A stretch of 43,321 nt of DNA from Oscillospiraceae bacterium. Lineage in GTDB: Bacteria > Bacillota > Clostridia > Oscillospirales > Ruminococcaceae. Every line of letters begins with the position of its first letter. The stretch's first letter is position 1. The notes under the pieces are model-generated. The model did not search any database, had not been told where the DNA came from, and saw only the letters and a program-made list of their open reading frames with translations. The stretch is from contig JAAVIF010000050.1 of the NCBI GenBank assembly GCA_014799365.1, positions 1 to 43,321 of the forward strand, in the 5' to 3' direction. This document shows positions 24,353-31,909 of this stretch, in pieces. The translations under genes were made by a program, and so were the position numbers.

Positions 24353-26938
24353 ATGAACGATGCTAAAACACAGGCTTTAGAGAACATTTCGGAATGTAAC
24401 GATATGGAGATCAGCGTAACCAACATATTTCCCGCAAACCGATCGTTGGAGCTGGACACCTTAACATTCAAGGACAACGGCGTTATAGTTTTTTCGGGGG
24501 ATTATGAGCTTAAGGTCAACAAAATATACAACCTCAAAAAAACCTCCGTAAACAACGGCGACGACAGCAGCTACGAATTTATTATCGCAGGGGAAGACGG
24601 AGAGAACGGCAGAGACGCGGCTCATGCGGGAAAGGTAAATATCCTCGTAAAAGAGATCGACGGCGATATACGTATACTTGCGGCGGCAGGCAAGGGATGC
24701 GGCGGAAAGGACGGCGTTGACGGAATGAACGGCGGCGACGGCGGCAACGGGTATCAGGGGGGCGACGGCGGAAGCGGCGGTGACGCAGCGGCGGGAACCA
24801 ACGGCAGCAGCGGCGGAAATGCACCCGATTTGAATTTAACATATTCATCGCTGAACGGTGATTCGTCAATATATGTTAACGGTGAAAAGGCAAAACAAAA
24901 TCACATATTCCGTATCGAGGGCGGAAAGGGAGGCAAAGGAGGAAATGCCGCCGCGGGAGGAAAAGGCGGACGGGGCGGCAAGGGCATAGATTCTCTGCAT
25001 AACGGAAAGGACGGTAAAGACGGCATGGACGCAAAGGGCGGCATTGACGGTAAAGACGGAGAGGACGGTTTTATAAAAATCACAAAAAGACCTATTGCCG
25101 AAAGATTGGAGGAGCATAGGGGGCTTTACGTTTTCGATCTTACGGACGATGAAGAATACGAATACTGCATGTCCAAGCTGGGCGGCAAGGAAAGGCTTAT
25201 GCAATACGGCGCGGTTTCGGACGCTTTAAAGAAAAGCCGCTTAAAGAAAAGGGGCGGTACAAAAAGCGAGGATAATACGTCGTCCATATCCGTAACCTTT
25301 AACGGCAACAGCTTTTACGATGCGGCGAAAAATAAACGCTCCGTCAAATCCGATTCAAACGGCTCCGATTTCAAAAGAATGTGCAAAAACTTCAGCATTG
25401 ATCTTTTCGACACAAAAACCGAGCCGGCCGAAAATATTGCCGCTTCAAAATGGAAGGTACTGACGGTAAATTTAAATGTAGTAAATAAAAGCTGCCCCAC
25501 AGGTGCTCCGATAATAAGCCAAAGCTTTGAAGCGTCAGGCAGCTACGGCGGCACCAAGGACTTCTGGTCCGAACCCTTGAAAACCGAGGATTTTGAAGGA
25601 ACGCTTGTCACCGTAATGGAGATCAGAGGCATCAACGCCGAAGGAAAATATGTTGAGGCCGAATATAGGGATAAAGAGCAGTTTGGCAAGGAGATAATGC
25701 AGTATACCGTAACGGATATAAAGGTAAGCGACCCCAAATGGAACAAAAAGTATGATGACGGCATAATTATGCTGTACGGGCGCACAAACGAGCAGGATAT
25801 ATATTCAAAGGCGGATTATGTCGGCGGGGACTATGAACACAATACCGTAAAGTCAAACAAAGAAATAGCGACCCTTATTCCCTTTAAGGGCAGGGTCACC
25901 TTCAGCAACGACTATACCCCTGTCGGCATCACCCCTCCTGATGACGCAATAACATTTTTGCGGCCCTCGCTGAATTACGATAATAAATCCGCAGGCAAAA
26001 GAACTCCCGACATTGTTTATCAGAACGATATAACCGACAACAGTAAGCTGTATAAGCTTTGGACGGATCAGGAATGCTTTAAAGCCTGTCCCGGCGTTGT
26101 GGACCCTCATGTTGATTTTGACCTTTCGCTGGACCGAAACGACAAGACAAGCAAATTGGACTGGCATCACAACATTACGGGAGATGCCGACGGCAATAAG
26201 CGAACCGTCCTTCTTCGCGGAAACTTTGGTTACAGGCTGCACAGAAACGGCTTTCCCGACGATAAATATACCGATATACAAATATCGGTAGCAAGTATTT
26301 CAAAGGAAAATCTTGAAGAAAACAACAAGAACCTCCCCCCCGAAGAGAAACGCGAATATTACAGCTTTTTAAACGGCAGCAACCTGATCTATATTCCTCC
26401 AATACATATTTATTGGGGCTGTCTGGGCAAAGACGTTTTGCTGAAAACCGCCGACAAAAAAGAAAAAACCGCTGAATCGGTCAAAATAGGCGATAAGCTC
26501 TTATCCCATGACGGCAGGACGGTTACGGTGGAGGATATATACACGGGTCGGGATGAAACGATCCTGCGCTTAAAATGCAAGGGCGGTTATGAAACTCTTA
26601 TGTCGGGAGCTCACCCCGTTCTTGATGAAAACGGAAAGGGCGTTCCCGTAAGAAGTCTTAAGGCGGGAGATAAAATAATGACGGAAAACGGCGGCACGGC
26701 GGAGGTTATATCCGTAACTGAAGAGCCTTACAATGATACCGTCTACAACTTTACCTTTGCGGGAGAATCCGAAAGCGTTTATATCATTGCCGACGGGATC
26801 TACGCGGGCGACCTTAACGCTCAGAACGCAGAACCCGAAGAGCCTCGGGAAACCGAAGAGGAAAAAGAGCTGACAAGGAAGCTGGCCGAAGAGATGCACA
26901 TTATTTGCAAACTGGCAAGGAGCAGGGTAAAATGCTGA
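24353..26938 (+). CDS. Cassette protein 7, glycine-rich collagen-like region with C-terminal Hint domain
   Basis: An 861-residue multidomain protein. Residues 1-78 are beta-rich. Residues 79-239 are Gly/Asp/Lys-rich with collagen-like repeats (GGDGGNG, GGKGGKGG, GKDGKDG). Residues about 240-685 are mixed. Residues 688-822 form a Hint (Hedgehog/intein) domain: the nucleophile Cys690 in WGCLGKD, block B His754 in SGAHPVL, the AGDKIMTENG turn and the terminal IIADGIYAGDLN. The tail is a charged helix ending KC. The Hint domain may cleave or release the upstream part, as in polymorphic toxin and bacterial intein-like proteins. AAAAGGAGG gives a strong start. No signal peptide seen. Confidence 0.87.
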   Translation: MNDAKTQALENISECNDMEISVTNIFPANRSLELDTLTFKDNGVIVFSGDYELKVNKIYNLKKTSVNNGDDSSYEFIIAGEDGENGRDAAHAGKVNILVKEIDGDIRILAAAGKGCGGKDGVDGMNGGDGGNGYQGGDGGSGGDAAAGTNGSSGGNAPDLNLTYSSLNGDSSIYVNGEKAKQNHIFRIEGGKGGKGGNAAAGGKGGRGGKGIDSLHNGKDGKDGMDAKGGIDGKDGEDGFIKITKRPIAERLEEHRGLYVFDLTDDEEYEYCMSKLGGKERLMQYGAVSDALKKSRLKKRGGTKSEDNTSSISVTFNGNSFYDAAKNKRSVKSDSNGSDFKRMCKNFSIDLFDTKTEPAENIAASKWKVLTVNLNVVNKSCPTGAPIISQSFEASGSYGGTKDFWSEPLKTEDFEGTLVTVMEIRGINAEGKYVEAEYRDKEQFGKEIMQYTVTDIKVSDPKWNKKYDDGIIMLYGRTNEQDIYSKADYVGGDYEHNTVKSNKEIATLIPFKGRVTFSNDYTPVGITPPDDAITFLRPSLNYDNKSAGKRTPDIVYQNDITDNSKLYKLWTDQECFKACPGVVDPHVDFDLSLDRNDKTSKLDWHHNITGDADGNKRTVLLRGNFGYRLHRNGFPDDKYTDIQISVASISKENLEENNKNLPPEEKREYYSFLNGSNLIYIPPIHIYWGCLGKDVLLKTADKKEKTAESVKIGDKLLSHDGRTVTVEDIYTGRDETILRLKCKGGYETLMSGAHPVLDENGKGVPVRSLKAGDKIMTENGGTAEVISVTEEPYNDTVYNFTFAGESESVYIIADGIYAGDLNAQNAEPEEPRETEEEKELTRKLAEEMHIICKLARSRVKC

Positions 26939-26994
26939 TTTTATATCCAAGTACATACAATAAAAACGGGGCAGTCTATTTATTTTAATGTAAT

Positions 26995-27038
26995 AAAAAA
27001 GCTTACGGCATTCATAAAGATGCCCGTAAGCTTTTTTT
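26995..27038. terminator. Bidirectional terminator between the cassette and the XRE gene
   Basis: AAAAAAGCTTACGG (26995-27008) pairs with CCGTAAGCTTTTTT (27024-27037) and gives a T run on both strands. It ends the plus-strand cassette and the minus-strand XRE gene that converge here. Confidence 0.9.
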
Positions 27039-27039
27039 A

Positions 27040-27567
27040 TTATTGTTTTCCGCTGCCGTCAAAGGCTTTTTGTTCCGCATACGCCATCATTTTATTGTAC
27101 CTTTCGATCCTGACGACCGCCGCTGCGATACAATCCGCGCCGCACACAACAAATCCCGCCTTTTCCCAAACAAACCACCCTATCAATGCGCCCGAAACAA
27201 AAACCGCCGCAAAAACGATGATCCACAAAAGCAGCGAAAGCCTGTGATCCTTTTTCCACTTTTCCTTAAAAAACTCTATCTTCTCCTTTAAAGAAAAAGA
27301 GGTTCCCAATACCGCCTTTATATTTTCCTCCGCTTTTTCCTTATACTCGGTATCGGACAGCTTTTCGCCGCTTAATATTTCGTTGATGCTTACGGAATAA
27401 AGCTCGCTTAAGAGCCTGAGCATTTCCACCGGCGGCATATAATTCCCGTTTTCCCAACGCGAAACCGTTTTGTTGGTAACACCTAATTTTTCTCCAAGCT
27501 GTTCTTGGGTCAGATTTTTTTCATGCCTTAGCTCAGCCAAAAATTCCCCGATTTTAATTAAGTCCAT
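27040..27567 (-). CDS. XRE-family transcriptional regulator with C-terminal membrane anchor
   Basis: A 175-residue regulator. Residues 5-60 are a Cro/C1-type helix-turn-helix (LTQEQLGEKLGVTNKTVSRWENGNYMPPVEMLRLLSELYSVS). A charged linker follows, then hydrophobic helices at about 111-131 and 137-153 (SLLLWIIVFAAVFVSGALIGW), so the DNA-binding domain is probably tethered to the membrane. ACAGGAGAAACGATC precedes the start. It is a single gene facing the cassette, and the target is unknown. Membrane-tethered XRE regulators often sense envelope or peptide signals. Confidence 0.85.
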   Translation of the reverse strand: MDLIKIGEFLAELRHEKNLTQEQLGEKLGVTNKTVSRWENGNYMPPVEMLRLLSELYSVSINEILSGEKLSDTEYKEKAEENIKAVLGTSFSLKEKIEFFKEKWKKDHRLSLLLWIIVFAAVFVSGALIGWFVWEKAGFVVCGADCIAAAVVRIERYNKMMAYAEQKAFDGSGKQ

Positions 27568-27596
27568 GATCGTTTCTCCTGTGCCGTTTTTTATTT

Positions 27597-27755
27597 ATAC
27601 TAATTCTCGATCAAAATAAGACATAGCCGGCGGGCGGGGCGTTCCTGATCAAGGAAGTCCCGATGCAGGAATATGCGGATATTTCAAGTCGGGCTGACGC
27701 AGAGCAGGGACGCCCCGGCCGTTGGATTTGTCTGATTTTTATTGAGATTTAGTAT
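27597..27755. repeat. Modular hairpin element, long imperfect copy E
   Basis: A 159-base imperfect palindrome that starts ATACTAATTCTCGATCAAAA and ends GAGATTTAGTAT. The outer arms match each other well through the GC-rich CGGGGCGT block near 27636 and 27710. The outer bases resemble the hairpin of copy C (CGATCAAAGTATAGACAAA), with a GC-rich centre about 80 bases long between. No coding potential. Confidence 0.7.
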
Positions 27756-27851
27756 TATTATATCATGTACAAGGAAATTTGTCTTTACCATAAACAGCGA
27801 ATGGCTTGGTTAACGCAAAATTTCGGCTTGCTTTTTCATATCGGTACAGGC

Positions 27852-28706
27852 CTACTGCTTTTTAATAACAGGCACCCAAATTTCGCTTTTATAGTTATCT
27901 GTTGCGTAAACCTCAATATCCATATCGCAGGTAGGGCTGTAATCCGAGGAAGGTATAAACTCGGTGCAGATTCTGTGCCACAGATTCTGAATAGCGTCGG
28001 GCATTGGCCCTACGCACTGAAAAACAGCCCATGTGCAGGAGGGTATTTCGCTTACCGTAAATTCCTCGGGAATCTCACGGCTGTCGTCTATCACAGCCGC
28101 AACGGAATACTCAAAGGTGGATTCCGGGGTGTGAGGATTTGAATAGCATATCCCCCAAATTTTGCTTTTGTCACATGAAAGCTCCAAAAGTCTGTTAACT
28201 GTGCCGTCCGCGTGACATCTCGCCCAAAATTCAGGAATGGTTTTGTTATTTGCGTTTTCGCTTACGGTATGTGTTTCACGTTTTTCCGCCACCTTAAATT
28301 TGTCCTTTTTGATGATCTGGTAATCCATTTCGGTACCGCCTTTCATTGATATTGCAACGGTAAGCTTGGCAAAGGACTTGATAGGGCTTCCTTTTTTTGC
28401 GGCAGCGGGAGTTACCCCGTGAAAGCGTGTAAAAGCCCTTGTAAAGCCCTCGTGGGTATCGTAGCCGTACTTCAGCGCAATATCCAGCGTTTTTTCATCT
28501 GTGGAAACAAGCTCCGATCCCGCAAGGGCAAGACGGCGGTTTCGGATATATTCGTTTACCGTAAAGCCACATATTATCGTAAAAAGCTTTTGATAATAAA
28601 ATGAGGATATGTTCATTTGCGCCGCGATCTCGGTCATATCAAGGGGCCGTAAAAGATTGTCCTCGATATAGTCTATCGACCTTTGAAAGCTTCTTATCCA
28701 ATCCAT
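27852..28706 (-). CDS. AraC-family regulator with GyrI-like effector-binding domain
   Basis: A 284-residue regulator. Residues 5-105 hold the two AraC-type helix-turn-helices (DNLLRPLDMTEIAAQMNISSFYYQKLFTIICGFTVNEYIRNRRLALAGSEL and IALKYGYDTHEGFTRAFTRFHGVTPAAAKKG). Residues about 125-283 match the effector-binding domain (AKLTVAISMKGGTEMDYQIIKKDKFKVAEKRE, SIPSCTWAVFQCVGPMPDAIQNLWHRICTEFIPSSDY...DIEVY). Such proteins bind small drug-like ligands and often control efflux or detoxification genes; no such target is next to it here. GGAGGTGAAGCA precedes the start. Confidence 0.9.
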   Translation of the reverse strand: MDWIRSFQRSIDYIEDNLLRPLDMTEIAAQMNISSFYYQKLFTIICGFTVNEYIRNRRLALAGSELVSTDEKTLDIALKYGYDTHEGFTRAFTRFHGVTPAAAKKGSPIKSFAKLTVAISMKGGTEMDYQIIKKDKFKVAEKRETHTVSENANNKTIPEFWARCHADGTVNRLLELSCDKSKIWGICYSNPHTPESTFEYSVAAVIDDSREIPEEFTVSEIPSCTWAVFQCVGPMPDAIQNLWHRICTEFIPSSDYSPTCDMDIEVYATDNYKSEIWVPVIKKQ

Positions 28707-28828
28707 TGCTTCACCTCCATTCGAGTATATATTACCATATTTTAAGGCATAAGTCTTGACTTTTTTGACCGTGTTTTGTTATTATGCGATCTGCCGCAAC
28801 GCCTTTTCAAATTATCTGTATACAAATC

Positions 28829-28856
28829 AATGCCGACTGCTTTTGCAATCGGCATT
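28829..28856 (-). terminator. Hairpin after the SigD-dependent gene
   Basis: AATGCCGA (28829-28836) pairs with TCGGCATT (28849-28856), and the stem extends inward with one mismatch to a 4-base loop. It lies just past the stop of the gene ending at 28865. The T tract is short, so it may be a weak terminator. Confidence 0.55.
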
Positions 28857-28864
28857 TGCTTATA

Positions 28865-29803
28865 TTAAGCCTTCATATCGAGATCATCATTGCCCGCCTT
28901 AAAGGTTCCGTCTCTTAACTGCTGTTCAAGCCTTTTCATCTTGTCGGCTATGACGGAATCGCTGTATTCCACCGCCTTTTCCTCTTTTTGGGAAAAACTC
29001 GGATTATAGTTTTTTAAGCTTTCCTTAAACGCGTCTTCCACTCCGGTGATAGAATTTCTTGAATATACGCCGCTGCTTTGAGCCGATGCGGAAGCGACCG
29101 AAGAGCTTGTCTTGGAAACAAGGGTGTTCCCCGACTGCACAAGATTTTGCTCAACGGATTCTCTCGTGATACCGTCAAGCGCGCCTTTAGGAATAGGCAT
29201 ACCGATTTTCCAGTTGGGATCGGCGGCTCTTACCGCTTCGTACATTGCCCGACTGTACGCCCTCTCGTACTGCTCCATGGTGTACCCCGCCTTTAAGCGG
29301 TCGTTTTTCTCCATTTTGCGGTACAAATGTGTGTATACGTCCGAACGCTTGGTAGTATCGCCGTTAGCTACGCCGTTTTCACGGATAAACTCTTTCTTTG
29401 TAAGCTCGAACATTTCCTGTCTGCTGCTTTCGGGAATGGAAATGAGCTGCTTTCGGCTTTCGGCGTTTTCATCTGTCACAAGAAGCCCCGCCAAGCCCGT
29501 GGTAGGGTCTACCCAGTCGCCGTCCTTATCGTAGTTTTTCATCAGGTTCTTGATAGCCTGAATATTTGTATACATCGCGCCGTTTCCGTTTGCGCCTTTC
29601 ATCATCTCTTTTATAACGGCCTTGTACTGCTTGCTGTTTGTATCAACTCCCGCCGCCTTAAGCCGGCTTTGTACAGCCGAGCTGTTTAAATTGGATAGCT
29701 GAAAGCTGCCGATAGAAGTGAATACGCCTGAGCCTGAGCCGAAAAGGCCTGTTTTTTTATTGTAGGGATTTTGGAAAAGGAATGCGTAGTCCGTGATTTT
29801 CAT
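28865..29803 (-). CDS. Uncharacterised protein of the SigD (motility) regulon
   Basis: A 312-residue soluble protein (MKITDYAFLFQNPYNKKTGLFGSGSGVF) with no recognised domain; there is a faint recollection of DUF3879-type proteins. It has no signal peptide or membrane segment. The N-terminal third (SRLKAAGVDTNSKQYKAVIKEMMKGANGNGAMYTNIQAIKNLMKNYDKDGDWV) is helical with a possible calcium-loop-like DKDGD. The C-terminus is low-complexity and charged. The in-frame start at 29914 is rejected: AGGAGGGTATCTC precedes 29803, and a perfect SigD promoter lies between the two. Co-regulation with flagellar genes is strongly implied; exact role unknown. Confidence 0.85.
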   Translation of the reverse strand: MKITDYAFLFQNPYNKKTGLFGSGSGVFTSIGSFQLSNLNSSAVQSRLKAAGVDTNSKQYKAVIKEMMKGANGNGAMYTNIQAIKNLMKNYDKDGDWVDPTTGLAGLLVTDENAESRKQLISIPESSRQEMFELTKKEFIRENGVANGDTTKRSDVYTHLYRKMEKNDRLKAGYTMEQYERAYSRAMYEAVRAADPNWKIGMPIPKGALDGITRESVEQNLVQSGNTLVSKTSSSVASASAQSSGVYSRNSITGVEDAFKESLKNYNPSFSQKEEKAVEYSDSVIADKMKRLEQQLRDGTFKAGNDDLDMKA

Positions 29804-29843
29804 GAGATACCCTCCTGAAGCTGTATAATTTGCTCTATATGTT

Positions 29844-29870
29844 ATATCGGCATTTTTCAGGAAAACTTTA
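29844..29870 (-). promoter_or_regulatory. SigD (sigma-28) promoter of the uncharacterised gene
   Basis: TAAA, 15 bases, GCCGATAT on the minus strand, identical in layout to the flgM promoter and sharing AAAGTTTT at the -35. The expected start point lies about 34 bases before the 29803 start codon. Confidence 0.93.
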
Positions 29871-29886
29871 GCATTTTTAGCGGTTA

Positions 29887-29967
29887 TTATTCCAAAACAC
29901 AAAAAATCCCACATTTAAGGCTTTTTGGATGGTTTTGTTGGGCCATACTGCATTCATGTTTTTTCAT
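29887..29967 (-). CDS. Possible 26-residue peptide
   Basis: ATG at 29967 overlaps the stop of the small membrane gene (ATGA) and has AAAGGGGGACAA upstream. It would encode MKKHECSMAQQNHPKSLKCG then IFCVLE, with three cysteines. It ends about 17 bases before the SigD -35 of the next gene. It may be a coupled peptide or chance. Confidence 0.35.
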   Translation of the reverse strand: MKKHECSMAQQNHPKSLKCGIFCVLE

Positions 29968-30125
29968 TTTTGTCCCCCTTTGTCGCAGCTTTGAATAACC
30001 AAAGCCAAACCAAATAATCCTATGATGCCTCCTGCCAAATATAGATAAGACCCTATATCAAATTGGGAACCGTTTGAAAGCAATACTCCAAACAATAGTA
30101 AACTTATTCCAATCTTAAACTTCAT
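29964..30125 (-). CDS. Small two-helix membrane protein
   Basis: A 53-residue protein read directly from the minus strand: MKFKIGISLLLFGVLLSNGS, then two hydrophobic stretches at about residues 5-17 and 26-45 (YLYLAGGIIGLFGLALVIQS), ending CDKGGQK. TTAAGGAGGAACAA gives a very strong ribosome binding site, and a good SigA promoter lies at 30207-30235, so it is probably real. The Gly-rich second helix (AGGIIGLFG) suggests helix packing. Function unknown; small toxins, transporter regulators and envelope-stress proteins can all look like this. Confidence 0.7.
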   Translation of the reverse strand: MKFKIGISLLLFGVLLSNGSQFDIGSYLYLAGGIIGLFGLALVIQSCDKGGQK

Positions 30126-30206
30126 TTGTTCCTCCTTAAAGCTATTCTATTTATATTTTAAATCCTAAATTTTATTTATCATTCCTGTGTAATTTTTCTA
30201 TTTTTT

Positions 30207-30235
30207 ATTATAATAATCCAACCGCATCTTGTCTA
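30207..30235 (-). promoter_or_regulatory. SigA promoter of the small membrane gene
   Basis: TAGACA, 17-base spacer, TATAAT on the minus strand. It reads to the small gene at 30125 with a leader of about 75 bases. Confidence 0.7.
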
Positions 30236-30247
30236 TGGCAATTTTAC

Positions 30248-30434
30248 ACTAATTTCCGATCACAGTATAGACAAATTTCGCTGTCGATCGGAAATTATAC
30301 TAATCTCTGTTTTGACGGTAGACAAAATTTAACAAAGTCTACCGTCAAAACGGAGTTACACCCTAAGCACTAATATCGGTTTAAAAAGCCATTTTGTCCA
30401 CTTTTTAAACCGATATTAGTATTAGTGTTTAGGG
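30248..30434. repeat. Modular hairpin element, composite copy B
   Basis: Three hairpins in a row. The first (TAATTTCCGATC, 30250-30261 with 30286-30297) is also found in copy C. The core 30297-30422 is the same 126-base unit as copy A, differing at three positions. A broken linker (ATTAGTGTTTAGGG) follows at 30421-30434. One G-T wobble occurs in the second hairpin. It lies between the small membrane gene and the tuf region. Confidence 0.9.
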
Positions 30435-30447
30435 ATAAATTTTTTTA

Positions 30448-30557
30448 CAAAAAAATTCCACCTCACAGCCCCAAGACTTCTTCCCATTCAGGGGAGAACA
30501 TTTGTTTGTTCATCTCAAACGATGAAAAACTCTCGGTTTTATGTCGGTGGAATTGTA
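30448..30557 (-). ncRNA. Candidate structured small RNA downstream of tuf
   Basis: AATTCCACC and GGTGGAATT (30546-30554 with 30454-30462) close an RNA of about 105 bases on the minus strand, followed by a T run typical of a terminator. Inside are short stems CATC/GATG, GAACA/TGTTC and CCCC/GGGG. A promoter-like TTGAAA-17-TAATAA at 30565-30593 would start transcription right at the first stem. I do not recognise the family; it does not look like 6S, SRP RNA or tmRNA. It could instead be an elaborate tuf terminator. Confidence 0.5.
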
Positions 30558-30564
30558 TTTTGTT

Positions 30565-30593
30565 TTATTAAGTCAGCGTATAAATAATTTCAA
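30565..30593 (-). promoter_or_regulatory. Promoter-like element before the candidate RNA
   Basis: TTGAAA, 17 bases, TAATAA on the minus strand, within the 3' untranslated part of tuf. The predicted start point is near 30557. Confidence 0.45.
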
Positions 30594-30605
30594 TACCTTG
30601 AAAAA

Positions 30606-31808
30606 TTACTCGTTGATCTTGGTAACAACGCCGGAACCTACGGTCTTGCCGCCCTCACGGATAGCGAAACGGAGACCCTCTTCAACAGCGATAGGAGTGA
30701 TAAGCTCAACGTCCATCAATACGTTGTCGCCGGGCATGCACATTTCCTTGTCAGCGGGAAGAGTGATAACGCCTGTAACGTCGGTGGTTCTGAAGAAGAA
30801 CTGAGGTCTGTAATTGCTGAAGAAGGGCTTATGACGGCCGCCCTCGTCCTTTTTAAGAACGTAAACCTGTCCGCTGAACTTGGTGTGGGGATGAATTGAG
30901 CCGGGCTTGCAGAGAACCTGTCCGCGCTCGATGTCGCTTCTCTGGATACCACGGAGCAATGCGCCGATGTTGTCGCCTGCTTCAGCGTAGTCGAGGAGCT
31001 TGTGGAACATTTCGATACCTGTAACAACGGTGCTCTTGGGCTCGTCGCAAAGACCTGTGATCTCGATAGGATCGTTCATCTTAAGAACGCCTCTCTCAAC
31101 ACGTCCGGTAGCAACGGTACCACGGCCTGTAATGGTCATAGTGTCCTCAACAGGCATCAGGAAAGGCTGGTCAGCCTTACGGTCAGGAGTGGGAATGTAA
31201 TCGTCAACAGCCTTCATAAGCTCAACGATGCACTGATACTCGGGAGCGTTGATGTCCTGGCTTGCGGAATCAAGAGCAACCTTAGCGGAGCCTCTGATAA
31301 CGGGAATGTCGTCGCCGGGGAAGTCGTGGTTGCTGAGAATGTCTCTGATATCCATTTCAACGAGGTCGAGCAATTCGGGATCGTCAACGTCGTCGCACTT
31401 GTTGATAAATACTACCATTGCGGGAACGCCTACCTGGTGAGCAAGCAGGATGTGCTCCTTGGTCTGAGCCATAGGACCGTCTGTACCTGCAACAACGAGG
31501 ATCGCGCCGTCCATCTGAGCGGCACCGGTGATCATGTTCTTGATATAGTCAGCGTGGCCGGGGCAGTCAACGTGAGCATAGTGACGGTTGTCTGTCTCGT
31601 ACTCAACGTGAGCGGTATTGATAGTGATACCACGCTCTCTCTCTTCGGGAGCCTTGTCGATCATGTCGTATGCTTCGAACTGAGCGTAGCCCTTGAGTGC
31701 CAGTACCTTGGTAATAGCAGCGGTAAGAGTGGTCTTGCCGTGGTCAACGTGACCGATGGTACCAATGTTTACATGGGGCTTATTACGTTCAAATTTTTGT
31801 TTAGCCAT
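30606..31808 (-). CDS. tuf: Elongation factor Tu
   Basis: GTPase that brings aminoacyl-tRNA to the ribosome A site. 400 residues, normal length. G1 GHVDHGKT is at residues 19-26, followed by the switch I region ([17 protein letters not shown]), DCPGHADY, and NKCD in place of the common NKxD. Domains 2 and 3 are complete, ending [17 protein letters not shown]. The start has CTTTTAGGAGGAAAATATA upstream. It is last in the str operon after fusA and also has its own promoter at 31850-31878, as usual for such an abundant protein. Confidence 0.99.
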   Translation of the reverse strand: MAKQKFERNKPHVNIGTIGHVDHGKTTLTAAITKVLALKGYAQFEAYDMIDKAPEERERGITINTAHVEYETDNRHYAHVDCPGHADYIKNMITGAAQMDGAILVVAGTDGPMAQTKEHILLAHQVGVPAMVVFINKCDDVDDPELLDLVEMDIRDILSNHDFPGDDIPVIRGSAKVALDSASQDINAPEYQCIVELMKAVDDYIPTPDRKADQPFLMPVEDTMTITGRGTVATGRVERGVLKMNDPIEITGLCDEPKSTVVTGIEMFHKLLDYAEAGDNIGALLRGIQRSDIERGQVLCKPGSIHPHTKFSGQVYVLKKDEGGRHKPFFSNYRPQFFFRTTDVTGVITLPADKEMCMPGDNVLMDVELITPIAVEEGLRFAIREGGKTVGSGVVTKINE

Positions 31809-31849
31809 TATATTTTCCTCCTAAAAGATTTTGTTTTAGCTTAACCTTA

Positions 31850-31878
31850 ATTTTACCAAATTTTTTTGTAAATTACAA
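31850..31878 (-). promoter_or_regulatory. SigA-type promoter of tuf
   Basis: TTGTAA, 17-base A/T-rich spacer, TAAAAT on the minus strand, in the 101-base gap between fusA and tuf. It would give tuf transcripts independent of the operon. Confidence 0.65.
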
Positions 31879-31909
31879 GTCTTTTTTGTAAAATTACTAA
31901 AAAATATTC

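Noticed and set aside
26400-26938. Intein inserted in a host protein
   Set aside because: No downstream extein of a known protein and no splice-junction nucleophile after the final Asn; a Hint processing domain fits better.
28750-28800. Plus-strand TTGACT with a TATTAT-like -10
   Set aside because: It points at no plus-strand gene and runs into the end of a minus-strand gene; no further support.
30490-30530. LexA/DinR-like box GAACATTTGTTT
   Set aside because: One half-site is wrong and it lies within the candidate RNA, where GAACA/TGTTC is better explained as a stem; no SOS gene nearby.
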